Positions 1 through 9,985 of a stretch of DNA of 64,000 nucleotides are shown here, one piece after another. Origin of the DNA: Rhabdophis nuchalis (lineage: Eukaryota; Chordata; Lepidosauria; Squamata; Natricidae). Location of the stretch: contig CM077649.1 in NCBI GenBank assembly GCA_039707465.1, positions 18,309,001 through 18,373,000 of the forward strand. The letters are read 5' to 3'. The notes under the pieces were generated by a model. That model was not told where the DNA came from. It did no database searches and worked only from the letters and a program-made list of their open reading frames with translations. How positions within the stretch are numbered: position 1 is the first letter of the stretch; the number at the start of each line of letters is the position of its first letter. The translations under genes were made by a program, and so were the position numbers.

Positions 1-312
1 TACACTCTTCTAAATGCTGGAACTGCTCTGTTCCCTACCTATATGTACTATTGGGAAGAAATTCCAGGGAGGAAATGAGGATCAGACTCATTTCTTGTAA
101 GTGTTTTACATAAATATCTGCAAGGGAAATATAGGAAAATCTCAAAATAAAAAAGCTAAACTCTAGAAAGCTTCTAGTTATTAATGTGTATTGTAATACT
201 TTATTCCCCATACAAATAAAAAAGAAAACCAAAGCAATGTGTTCCAAACCTCCATACTCAATAACCAATGATTTTGTATCTAAACAATTATGGTTAAAGG
301 AATGGTGTAAAA

Positions 313-444
313 GAAGGTTTTGAGTATATTAGTCATGATATCTGCACCTGTTCCAATGAAAAATTGTACAAAACAGATGGTTTGCATCCATCAAAGACAG
401 GGACTGAGTTACTTTGCATTAAATTCACAGATTTTTTTAGATAA
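313..444 (+). pseudogene. CR1 ORF1 esterase-like domain, C-terminal remnant
   Basis: An open stretch of 43 codons ending in TAA at 442. It contains KLYKTDGLHPSKTGTELL, which matches the last block of the SGNH/GDSL-type esterase domain carried by CR1 ORF1; the DGLHPS segment holds the expected catalytic Asp and His. Upstream blocks are not recognisable here. It is part of the larger CR1 at 296-2904 and is a remnant, not a gene. Confidence 0.7.
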
Positions 445-705
445 ACATTTAAACTGAACACCGGGGGCAGAGAATTAATTAATACAGAATATATGTCCCC
501 AGAAATCTAAAATTAATGGAGTTAGCAGTGCATGTAACATAGATGTTAAGGCGGGTAAAAATATCAATCTTGCTGTCAAGCAAAAACAAGCTCATTTAAT
601 AATGAGTGCAATACCATGTGCACTAATCAAACAGGTGGTAAGGCAGTAGGGGACAACCCAGGTTATGTAGAAAGTAAACACAGGTTCAGTTAAAATGGAC
701 TCAAA

Positions 706-1230
706 TGTCTATACACCAATGCGCAGAGTATGAGGAATAAACAGGGTGAATTAGAAATTCAAGTAAATGAGGGCAGATATGATATTGCTGCCATTACAGA
801 AACTTAGTAGAATGAAACCCACAAAAGGAACATACAGCTAGAAGGATTTAAATTATTTAAAAGAAATAGACCAAATAAAAGAGGAGGTGGAGTTGCACTA
901 TATATAACAAATAACTACATCTCTACAGAAATAGAGCACAACAGAGCCGCCCTGGGTCCCTTTGGAGAAGGGCGGGATATAAATAAATAAAAAAACAACA
1001 ACAATGATGAAAACTGCATTTGGGCCAATGTAAAAAAATGGGGGGAAATGACATTGCCATAGGTGTATACCATAAGCCATCCAACCAGACGAATTTTTTT
1101 GCTTGCAAGTTAACTAAGTATGTAGGAAACACACCACAATAATAATGGGGACTTTTAACTATCCTGACATCAACTGGGAGACAAAATTTGCACCAAGTGG
1201 AAGATCAAACAGGTCCTAGAAAACCTAGCT
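706..1230 (+). pseudogene. CR1 ORF2 apurinic-type endonuclease, broken
   Basis: Translation from 706 gives LYTNAQSMRNKQGELE, then the block around RYDIAAITET, then GGGVALYITNNYISTEIEHN, all characteristic of the N-terminal AP-like endonuclease of CR1 ORF2. A second block near 1145-1180 reads NGDFNYPDINWE, the conserved DFN motif. Two adjacent stops follow the ITET block, and the frame is broken at 944 by an inserted LINE tail, so no functional enzyme can be made. The same segment occurs on the minus strand at 17491-17790. Confidence 0.8.
944..997 (+). mobile_element. 54-bp CR1/L2-group LINE 3' tail inserted in the CR1
   Basis: The insert carries GCCGCCCTGGGTCC followed by GGGCGGGATATAAATAAATAA, the extreme 3' end of the LINE family abundant in this window. 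The second CR1 copy (minus strand near 17700-17735) reads straight through the same site without it, which defines the insertion. The flanks repeat ACAACA at 938-943 and 998-1003, consistent with a target duplication. It is an extremely 5'-truncated retrotransposition product. Confidence 0.75.
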
Positions 1231-1331
1231 TCCCAACATTTTCCCCAAAAAAGTAGAAAAGGAAAAAAAGAGGATCAGCCATATTGGACTTAATTCTTAC
1301 TAACAGAGATGAAATGATAGAAGGTGTTGAA

Positions 1332-1492
1332 CAGAGGTGGGCTGCTCCTGGTACAGCCCAGATTGGATGAACCAGTAGTAGTGGTGTGAGGCTCCGCCCA
1401 CCTGCCCAGACACTTCTGTGCATGTGCAGAAACATTGCACGTGTGCAGGAATGCACCTGAACCATAGTAGAACAATTGGCAACCCATCTCTG
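1332..1492. mobile_element. hAT MITE with 8-bp TSD GTGTTGAA
   Basis: Terminal sequences CAGAGGTGGG at the left and CCCATCTCTG at the right are imperfect inverted repeats. The element is bounded by a perfect direct repeat GTGTTGAA at 1324-1331 and 1493-1500. An 8-bp duplication is typical of hAT transposons. It is 161 bp long, non-coding, and inserted into the CR1, so it is younger than that element. Confidence 0.85.
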
Positions 1493-2261
1493 GTGTTGAA
1501 CGTACAAGAACCTTGGGGTGTGGGGTGTGATCATGCAATATTGGAATTCAGCTTTATACAAACACACGCAATAGAACAAAGTGAAACTAGAGTCTTGGAC
1601 TTTAAGAGACCTAATTTCAATAAACTTAGAGAGACCTTGGGAAGGATTCCATGGATTAGAATCCTCAAGGGGAAAACAACTCAAGAAGCTTGGGAAATTT
1701 AAAAAAATGAGATTATAAAGGCCCAGTCTAGTACAATACCAATGAAGAAGAAAAATAACAGCTCTCAAAAGAAACCAGCATGGCTGCATAAAGGACTCTC
1801 TGTCAAACTGACTGACAAAAGGAACAAGTATAAAACATGGAAAGAGGGGCACATAATTAAGGCAGAATATCAGCAAATAGCCTGCAAAGATGAAGTGAGG
1901 AAAGCTAAGGCACACAACAAAGACAAAAGTAAAAAAAAAATAACAAAAAAAGCTTCTTCCAATATGTTAAAAACAAGAAAATAGCCAAGAAAATGATTGA
2001 TCCACTGCTGGGAGAAAGTGGCAAGAAGGTGACAAGCAACATGGAGAAAGCAGAACTACCTAACTCATTTTTTGCATCTGTCTTTACACAAAGGGAAAAA
2101 ACCAGTCCAACCTATCAAAAACAGCACCACAAAAAACAGATTAGGAACACAAGTTAAAATAGGGAAGAAAATGATGTCAACACCTGCCTACCATAGATGA
2201 GTTGAAATCACCAGGACCAGATGTATTATATCCCAAGATTCTGAAGGAATTGGCAACACAG

Positions 2262-2790
2262 TTCTAGGTTGCATAAACAGAGGGATAGAATCAAGATCAG
2301 GTGAGGGGTTAATACAAGTTTATAATGCCTTGATAAGGCCACACTTGGAATATTGCATTCAGTTTTGGTCGCCACGATGTAAAAAAGATGTGGAGACTCT
2401 AGAAAGAGTGTAGAGAAGAGCAACAAAGATGATTAGGGGACTGGAGACTAAAATATATGAGGAACAGTTGCAGGAACTGGGTATGTCTAGTTTAATGAAA
2501 AGGAGGACTAGGGGAGACATGATAACAGTCTCAGGGATTGCCACAAAGAAGAGGGAGTGAAACTATTCTCCAAAGCACCTGAGGGCAGAACAAGAAGCAA
2601 TGGATGGAAACTAATGAAGGAGAGAAACAACTTAGAACTAAGGAGGAGTTTCCTGATAGTTAGAACAATTAATCAGTGGAACAACTTGCCTCCAGAAGTT
2701 GAAAATACTCCAACACTGGAAGTTTTTAAGAAGAGAATGGCTAATCATTTATCTGAAATGGTTTCCTACCTAAGCAAGAGGTTGGACTAG
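2262..2790 (+). pseudogene. CR1 ORF2 C-terminal region
   Basis: Segments read VYNALIRPHLEYCIQFW, then [13 protein letters not shown], then a frameshift near 2535, then WNNLPPEVENTPTLEVFKKR and a stop at 2788. This is the conserved CR1 region following the reverse transcriptase. The same region appears on the minus strand at 57594-58004, where the sequence lost at the frameshift is present. An in-frame TAG at 2412-2414 also breaks it. Confidence 0.85.
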
Positions 2791-2820
2791 AAGATCTCCA
2801 AGATCCCTTCCAATTCTGTT

Positions 2821-2904
2821 ATTCTATTCTATTCTATTCTATTCTATTCTATTCTATTCTATTCTATTCTATTCTATTCTATTCTATTATATTATATTAT
2901 ATTC
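2821..2904 (+). repeat. (ATTCT)n pentanucleotide microsatellite, CR1 tail
   Basis: About thirteen ATTCT units followed by ATTAT-type units. On the other strand this is (AATAG)n. It begins directly after the CR1 3' terminus, so it looks like expansion of the CR1 terminal repeat. Confidence 0.95.
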
Positions 2905-3000
2905 TGGTGGAAAGGGGAGAAAGATAAGTTACTTTAAATCTTATTAAAATTATGTAAAGTTATACTTTGCATTTCAAGGCAAAAGGAGCATTCCTAAAGA

Positions 3001-3478
3001 TAATAAATAATAATAATAAATTTAATTTATAGACCACTCCCTCTCCCCGAAGGGACTCGGGGCGGTGCACAGGGGAATTAAAAAACATACAAACATAAAT
3101 ACACAATAAACATATAAAATCAGATTAAACAATTTATCCCTGCGCTAAAAAACCTAAAATCCTAAAAACTAAATCCCTTAAAAGCCAATTAAAACAATTT
3201 ATATATTCAGACTAAAAAGGCTGGAGGTGGTTAGGCCAGGCCGGCCTGCTGAAAGAGATGGGTCTTGAGCTTTTGACGGAAGGCGCGGAGGTCCTGGGTT
3301 GTTCTAAGCTCGGGGGGTAGGTCATTCCATAGCGCTGGGCCCGCCACAGAGAAGGCCCTTCCCCTGGGCGTCGCCCGCTGGCATTGCCTAGTGGATGGCA
3401 CCCGGAGAAGTCCCTCTCTGTGGGAGCAAATCGGTCAAAGGGATGTATGGGGCAGGATGCGATCTCGCAGATGAACTA
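3001..3478 (-). mobile_element. CR1/L2-group LINE 3' end, antisense
   Basis: Starts on the plus strand with an AATAAT/AAAT tract (the tail), then the hallmark CCCCGAAGGGACTCGGGGCGG, which is the complement of the family 3' UTR. From about 3240 the minus strand encodes the terminal part of the reverse transcriptase ORF (WNDLPPELR-type, FQQAGLA-type end). It is cut near 3478, so only the last 75 or so residues remain. Same family as 22379-23036 and 50312-51003. Confidence 0.85.
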
Positions 3479-4929
3479 TCATGCTAACTATACCATAATG
3501 GAGAAGAAAGATTTATTTGTTCTACTGTTATTTGTACTCCCCCCATACTTCCATGGGCATCTGCCATAGCAATTCCTTATGACAGATACATTTAATAGTG
3601 TATTTGAACAGGATTTTTATTTTCTGTGTTTCCCTCCCTCTCCTTCCTCCCCTTCTGTTGTGTGTGTGAGAGAAGGAGAGAGGACAAGGGAGAACTGACA
3701 TTTTCAAAACACTTCTAAATAATGTAACATCAAAATGGCTTGCTAGTAATACCTAAAATATATTATTGTCCAGTGATGAAGTACTATGTTCTCCTAAAAC
3801 AGAAATAACATGTATGTAATTGCATTGCAGTTCCAGTTCTGGTCCTCCAGAGGACAGGATGCTGTATTGGATTAGAAAGTAATATGTTAACTGTAGTGTT
3901 CAATGCAACTGCATATGTCCACTCAAACGTACATCACAGTAGGATTAGTGAAGCTCATTTTCTGGTACATATACATACATTTTCAATCATTGAAATACAC
4001 AAGAGAATAATCTAGTTTCCCTTATAGATACTGGAAATGGAATAATAGACACAAGTCCATAAAGATAGCTTTATTGACAATGAGTGCGTGTACAGTATGT
4101 ATGAAATTGCTAGTATTGAAGGCTTGTCTCAAAAGGCATCATGAAAAATGGGTTAAGACAGGTTTGATGTGACAGAAAGTTGGCATTGTATGGGAGGGGC
4201 AGTCAGGGAAGAGTGAAACAGAATAATGTTGAGAGAAATAAACTACTGGTATAAAGAAAGGGAATGTTATTCTCTATTTTGTGAATAAAATCTTTTAGAC
4301 CATAAATAAGGGAAATAAACTGTATTAAAATATAGATATAGAAGTATTTCCACTATGGTCCCAGTTGCTGTTATTTTTCATTTGAGCTTGCTTAGAAATC
4401 CTACTTTAACCAAAGGAATGGGCGCTCCTTATGGACACAAGGATAATTTGTTAAGTACAGTGAAATGTCCACATAAAAGACTCCAGGGAATAATGAAGAT
4501 GATTAAGATTTTTAGGAAAGAAATGGGAAAATGGTGTATACTATAGTTGAAGGAAAAGTGGTGGGAAGTGAAAATGATTGTAATGATATCTAAGACTTTT
4601 TTTAAAATTATTTTCATAATATTGTTACCATACACTTTCTTACCTGAAGCAGAGAAGAAATTCTTTTTTAAATAGTTCTACAAGTAAGAAATTTTTATTC
4701 TTGTATAATCTATAATTACCATCAAAGTGAAGGCAGACGATGCATATATCTATATTTTTATCATTACTTTCCAATCATGCCCATTTTTCTATCAAGTATT
4801 CTTGATCATAAAATTATGACTCCCCTACCCTTCCCCCAAAACATTTTATAGCCAATAAACATTGTATGGCACTAACAGGGCATCTTATTGCCAGGTTCAT
4901 ATTTATCAAGGGTGATAACACTTAGAAGC
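3479..4929. other. AT-rich sequence with no recognised feature
   Basis: No coding motif, structural RNA or clear repeat terminus was found. A (TG) and purine-rich tract lies near 3655-3680. Confidence 0.5.
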
Positions 4930-4937
4930 CTCTAATG

Positions 4938-5819
4938 TAGTGGTGGGATTCAAAAAAAATTTCTACTAGTTCTGTGGGTGTGGCTTGGTGGGCATGGTAG
5001 GGGAAGGTATTGTGGTCTGCGGATGGCCTGAAGAAGTGGGCAGCAGAGTTGGAGATTGAGGAGGTTGGGGAGAAGCATGAGCCAATCTGGGGAAGGCTTG
5101 GACAAGTGTCAGAGGTAGAGAGAGGTCCAGGGCCATCTGGTAGTTATGTGCTGTCTCTGGAGCCTCCAGAGTCTGACATCAGCAAGAAGAACAGTGTGAG
5201 CCTGTTCCCACTGTGCGCATGCGCAGAGCTTCCAGAAGGCACGAACAATTAAGACAAAAATGGTGACTTGGGAGTAAGGCTTGGAGATGATTAGCTCTTC
5301 CCATAAAACATAAAAGAGGAGCAGATGGACATGAGCCTTTGCAGGAAACAACTTTGTTCATTCTGGTTGGTTCAATCTCTGAGAAACTCTGTTTGATTCT
5401 GTGCTGCATTTGCCTTGCAAAACTAATTGGCAATTAGGTCTCTGGCAGCATTTCAAGGGAGTTAAAGGTGAGTGTTTATCAGCATTACCCTCAAAGACTG
5501 TGGCAGACATCTGTCGGACTCTTTACAGACTGTTTGTGAATCATTATGGGCTGTGAATGAACATAATTTACAGCCATTTAAATAAAAAGAAGATTTTTGG
5601 GACTAACCGTGTTATTTATGCTTTATCAGGAAGCCTAGGTCAGAACAGAAAGATACTGTAAGATCTCCATTCCACCCCACTCCAGGGGAAGGATACTGTA
5701 AAATCTCCATTCCCTCGCAATCAGCTGGAACTCAGGAAGCAGAGTAGTTCTCCGAACTACTCAAAATTTCTGTTACCGGTTCTCCAGAATTGGTCAGAAT
5801 CTGCTGAATACCACCTCTG
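4938..5819. mobile_element. hAT element with 8-bp TSD, hosting an LTR-like insert
   Basis: The left end reads TAGTGGTGGGATTCA and the right end, complemented, reads CAGAGGTGGTATTCA, giving imperfect terminal inverted repeats. A perfect direct repeat CTCTAATG flanks it at 4930-4937 and 5820-5827, as expected for hAT. No transposase is visible. A second copy of the same family (21008-21185, opposite orientation) lacks the central block 5011-5651, which is therefore a later insertion. Short duplicated motifs containing GATACTGTAA occur at 5652 and 5692. Confidence 0.85.
5011..5651 (+). mobile_element. LTR-like sequence nested in the hAT element
   Basis: Bounded by similar short sequences (GGTATTG at the left, GATACTG at the right) at the point where the uninterrupted hAT copy reads GATACTGC, which supports an insertion with a small target duplication. 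The block begins TGTGG and contains CATAAAAGAG near 5305 (possible TATA-type element) and AATAAA near 5580 (possible polyadenylation signal), an order typical of an LTR. No gag or pol is present. The expected CA end is not clear, so classification is tentative. Confidence 0.5.
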
Positions 5820-5827
5820 CTCTAATG

Positions 5828-7452
5828 TCTCTAATTCTGGTTCATTTGTTAGCAGTCTTCAAATTATTTGAACAATCGGACATTGAATAAAGGCCTTACT
5901 GCTTTTCTGCTATGTATGATTTTGATAGGTCATGAATAACAAATACTATAATTATTAAATTGTCATTTGCCTCTAATACTCAGGGAGAGTTGTTTACTGT
6001 ATTAATAAGATACTGAGGCTAAGTTTATGTTTAATTTTATTTTTAGACAAATTTGTAAAATGTTGAATAAACAATACAGGGGACATTTTTTACTGGGAAG
6101 ACTGACAAAGTGACTTTCTAGATAGTTAACAAAAGTGAAGCTTGCCAATGAGATTACCAGTTTTTCAACATGAATATTAATTGTGGTTATTTCCTATGTG
6201 AATAAAGCTCAAATATTTACTATATGCACAAATAGAAATTGAATAACTTTCCAGACCATTGCAACAAACATGGTCTTAGATGTAATCAGTCTTTATCTTT
6301 ACCTGCATTATACCTAACTAAATAGAAGAAAATTAATTTCAAATTGACAAAAATGGTGTAAATATTATTGGTGTATATGTTTGATTAAATTACGGTGAAA
6401 AATAGCATGTTACATTAGCAAATTTTCAGAAGCAAGGTGACATCTTAGTGTTGCTTTTAGAACTATTTAGGGGAAAGATGCATAAATCTTAATGCTATCA
6501 CTTTTGCACTATTCAGTCCACTTAAATCACTCCAAACTGAAATTATTTTCTAAAAGCTTAACTTGCATTTATGAGAAGATATAGTATTATGGATGACTAA
6601 TGCAATTAAATCTGGATTAAGAAAAAGCAAATTGTGCTACCAGCATCATGTTCAGTATGTGTGTTGTGACATTACAGAAGATATACGGTACATTGTGTAG
6701 TACTGTTTTTATCGTTTGTCTTAAATCATTGGATTCTGTGGATTCTTTTGTTTTACAAACATCATGATTCCTTTGCAATCTCATGTATGCCTATTTAAAA
6801 ACAGAGCTAATAATGGTACCTACTTAAATAAATGTAGAATTTGTGACCATTGATCACTTCTCACGTGTGCAGTATGATACAGTAAGTATGTTAGTTTTTC
6901 AGATGTGCATAGAATAGGTAAGATAAATATGTGGGCCAAGTGTTTCACTATTAATAGCATTCCATGTCATAGGCACTCTCTCAGATTTCTGCTGTTGAGC
7001 AGAAATATTGGGACCTTTGGAGGTTTCTGCAAAAACTATAATTATAGAATTATGATTTCAGATTTTATAGAGGCTTCTATATATACAAGTGATGTGATGA
7101 TGAATCTATATACTGTATATTATTTGAGGGTCAGTGCTAGTGTAGGTGTGGTTTGTTCCTAATTTGTATACAGTTGTTTCCCTTGCCAGTATATGTGGGG
7201 AAATGGTTTTCTTCTTGGTTATTATTTACTTTGTTCCTTGAATATTGTTTCTTGTGTGTGTGTGTGTGTGTGCGTGCACGCAAACACACATGTATATATG
7301 TATATTTATGTCATCTCTATATAGTTGGCTCTTGGGTTGGGTGCTGGAGAAGATGGGTTCTGGTTTTTTGGGTCTTTTTGTTTCCTTTTTAACTTTTTGT
7401 TCTCTCTTTGAAATGATACATAATATATCTTGGGTTATTATTATTATTTTTT
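5828..7452. other. AT-rich sequence with a (TG)n microsatellite
   Basis: No gene or transposon terminus recognised. A pure (TG)n tract occupies 7252-7272 and continues as TGCGTGCACGC. Short open frames crossing it are low-complexity translations. Confidence 0.5.
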
Positions 7453-7520
7453 GTCTATTGGTGGGTGGTTTGTCTGAATGCCAAGCATCCAGGAAATCTC
7501 TAGGATTTATTTTGCTACAG
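7453..7520 (-). mobile_element. Penelope-like element fragment
   Basis: The plus-strand translation LSECQASRKSLGF aligns with LSECQASRNSLSF at about 58120-58160, where the minus strand encodes the region after a GIY-YIG endonuclease. By that similarity this is a short minus-strand piece of the same PLE lineage. No other part of the element is visible nearby. Confidence 0.5.
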
Positions 7521-7974
7521 TCTGTTACAGATTATCTGTTTCTGGGAAGTATAGCTATGATAATAAATTATTTTTGTTTATTCTGTTTTTTTAAGACATT
7601 GTTGTATAATAATACAATACAGTATAATGTTTTAAAGAACCAATGGAGTACATTTGGAAAAAGATAGGTAGATTATAAATGTGGAATCATCATCTGAGAC
7701 TCACAAAAACTTCTGTGTATGTATAAAGTCCTCATATTCTGTCCCATTCACATTTGAAATTCTTAAATTTCAAACCCAAGTTTATGACTCAGATGGAAGT
7801 GTCTATAGAAACAAAATTACATTAAATGAGAGTATTTCTAAACAAATAATCCTGTTTCTGGATCTTAAGTAAGATTAGTTTTAAGTAATCTTAAGTAAAT
7901 CTTAGGTAAGATGAGTCCCCAGTTTAGATATATATTGGATTCAAATATATATAAACAAAAGCATGGGTATGTAC
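7521..7974. other. No recognised feature
   Basis: AT-rich sequence. Between 7862 and 7910 short variants of AAGTAATCTTAAG repeat locally. I see no coding or mobile-element signature. Confidence 0.45.
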
Positions 7975-8650
7975 TGTTGTGGCCCAGCCGGCTCAGAATG
8001 AGCTGCTGATGGACTCCTCTAGTGAGGAGTCCTGAGTCTGCTCTAGAGGAGGAGGCCGAGAGTGAGAGAGCAGAGAGCCCGGCTAGGCATCAGGAGGCAC
8101 CTGGGGCTTGGTGTAGTGGGGAGGAGGAAGCCCAGTTTGTCCCTGATGTCAGGCTAAGAAGGATTGAGAGGAGGCAACGGCAATTAGCAGAATGATGCAG
8201 TCGGAGATAATCAGTAGCAGCTGCCTAATTGACTGGCCCCTCCCAAGAGGCTTTAAAAGAAATCCTTGGTACATCGAAAGGTTTGCAGGAAACAATGCAG
8301 AGAGGTTATTTCAGAATCAGAGAGTTTTTCAGAGTTGGAGAGTTTGGATCGTGTTTGATTTGATTTGATTTTGATTTTATTCGTATTTATATACTTCCCT
8401 ATCTCCTTTGCGGGACTCAGGGCAGTGAACAGGCACTAATAAAATGACAATAAACAACAAATACAATAAAAACATCTTAAAAATAAATTAAACTAAAATG
8501 CCTGTACTAAAATCACAGTAAAACCCCTATTGAAAGCCAAATTTAAAAACTACGCCATGCCGGCTGTGTTATCTTCTAGTCAAGGTTAGTTCAGGCAAGC
8601 TGCCAAAGAGCAGCCAGTCTAGTCATTTGTCTTGTGTCGGGAGGGAGTCA
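7975..8650 (+). mobile_element. Partial LTR interrupted by a LINE tail
   Basis: Begins TGTTGTGGCCCAGCC, an LTR-type start, and is much more GC-rich than its surroundings. It contains a TTTAAAAG box near 8251 and a segment TTTGCAGGAAACAA (8281-8294) shared with the LTR-like insert at 5335. A LINE 3' end interrupts it at 8356-8565 with GTGTT repeated on both sides. The 3' LTR end is not visible, so it is truncated. Confidence 0.5.
8356..8565 (-). mobile_element. CR1/L2-group LINE 3' end, antisense
   Basis: Short antisense 3' UTR of the dominant LINE family, recognised by CTTTGCGGGACTCAGGGCAG after a T-rich (complement of A-rich) tail. It carries no coding sequence. GTGTT lies at both borders (8351-8355 and 8566-8570), a possible short target duplication, and the LTR sequence appears to resume beyond it. 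Confidence 0.7.
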
Positions 8651-9397
8651 GAGCATGTACCTACAGGTTTTGCTTATTTGTTTTGTGTGAAAGAAAATGA
8701 GATTTCCATGAAAAGGATATCATCCTCCTAAGGCACTGTGCTTTGTGACCCAAGAAAAAAGACCCATTTTCTTGAGTGCATTCAAAAAAGACAATATAAA
8801 ACCTATTTCAAAATATGAAAATATATCAAAAGGCAGGTAAAGTCTGATACAAAAGACAAAGAAACAAGTGTGAATACACTAAAAACAACAACAATATTCT
8901 GAGGGAGTCAAAGAAAAGAAATAATTACTTGATGGACTATTTTGATTATGAACAAAATTTGCCAAGTAGTAGAGCAGGAATTTTTCCATGATTTGATTCA
9001 AGAAATTTCAGTAAAATTTGTAATATTCTTGAATTGCAATAAGGGAGAAATAAAAAGTAGCATCTTAGGTGCAATCAAAATGTGTGACAATACTATATTA
9101 TGCAGTTCTAAGACTAAAAATCTTCTTTTCCAAAGGGTTTACTGCTGAAAAAGTGTCTTGCTCTGGATCTTTAGGGCTAGAGCTGTGCAGGGAAAGTTAT
9201 TAAGTTCTAAATAGCAATCTGAAGGAATTACAAGATAATAGAAACCCTAACAACTGGTTAATGGTTCAAATTCACTGTGAGCTTCATAATTGACCTTCCT
9301 TTTATTTAAACTACTTCACATGATAGCTGTAAAAACTGTTATGAACTCTTGAGAGAAAGAAAGCATGGAAACATAACAAATGCACAAATCTAAAGAT
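8651..9397. other. No recognised feature
   Basis: AT-rich unique-looking sequence; the 68-codon open frame at 8942-9148 has no family resemblance that I can see. Confidence 0.45.
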
Positions 9398-9481
9398 CAG
9401 GGGTCTCCAACCTTTGCTGGCTGGAGAAGTCTGGGAGCTGAAGTCCTTCAGACTTAAAGTTGCAAAGGTTGGGGACCCCTG
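9398..9481. mobile_element. Short palindromic hAT-type MITE
   Basis: Ends CAGGGGTCTCCAACCTTTG and CAAAGGTTGGGGACCCCTG are inverted repeats, and nearly the whole 84 bp folds on itself. The same termini are found at 14340-14447, where an 8-bp TSD is clear. Here I see no TSD, only palindromic GATC flanks, so the insertion may be rearranged. Confidence 0.75.
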
Positions 9482-9574
9482 ATCCACTCTACTTCCATGA
9501 AAGCAAACTTGATACTATCACTGCATACTTTGTCTTCTTTGTCTTCTGAATTTTTTCTTCATGAAACTCTATAC

Positions 9575-9977
9575 CAGTGATGGCGAACCTTTTCGGTGCT
9601 GAGTGCTGAAAAGGGAATTCACGTGTGTGCTTCATGCTTGCATGCACTGCAACCTGGAAGAAGAGCTGCCCAGGGGGCATGTGCACACTGGAAAATGAAC
9701 TTCCGGTTTCGAGTGCACACATGCGTGCTGACCAACTAGTCTTCCAATTACTGGAGTGCATGCACGCATGACAATCAGCTGACCAACATGCATGCTCATG
9801 CCAGAAAACAGAAGAGCAGCTCTCCCTGTTTCCAATACTGCTGCATGCATGAAAGCCAGTTGATTGTCACGCACGTATGCGCCCCAGAAACCCAGAAGAA
9901 GAATGGGCAATACTACACATGCCAGGCAACATGGCTCCACATGCCACTTTGGCACGCGTGCCATAGGTTCTATACGG
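9575..9977. mobile_element. hAT element with TSD CTCTATAC, right end damaged
   Basis: The left terminus reads CAGTGATGGCGAACCTTTTC. Near the right end GGCACGCGTGCCATAGGTTC is the expected subterminal partner, but the last bases are degenerate. The perfect 8-bp repeat CTCTATAC at 9567-9574 and 9978-9985 defines the insertion. The interior is rich in CATGCATG-type and CACGCG motifs, giving several accidental open frames on both strands; none resembles a transposase. Confidence 0.8.
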
Positions 9978-9985
9978 CTCTATAC

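Larger units (their letters stand above)
296..2904 (+). mobile_element. CR1-clade LINE, degenerate, internally deleted, with (AATAG)n tail
   Basis: A non-LTR retrotransposon remnant in the plus orientation. In order I can read the end of an ORF1 esterase-like domain (313-444), the start of the ORF2 endonuclease (706-1230), a Lys-rich linker (about 1600-1980), the beginning of the reverse transcriptase (about 2200-2250) and then, abruptly, the CR1 C-terminal region (2262-2790). Most of the reverse transcriptase palm is missing, so an internal deletion lies near 2255-2265. The element ends with the typical CR1 terminus, a stretch reading GGTTGGACTAGAAGATCTCC, and then a pentanucleotide microsatellite. 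A hAT MITE (1332-1492) and a 54-bp LINE tail (944-997) sit inside it. Stops and frameshifts throughout make it inactive. The 5' limit is uncertain. The tail type is what I know from snake CR1 elements. Confidence 0.85.

Noticed and set aside
1205..1915. 236-codon minus-strand frame with hydrophobic segments
   Set aside because: Antisense shadow of the CR1 and its MITE; no family features.
9632..9964. 110-codon minus-strand frame with Cys and His
   Set aside because: Lies wholly within a hAT MITE; overlapping open frames on both strands show low stop density only.
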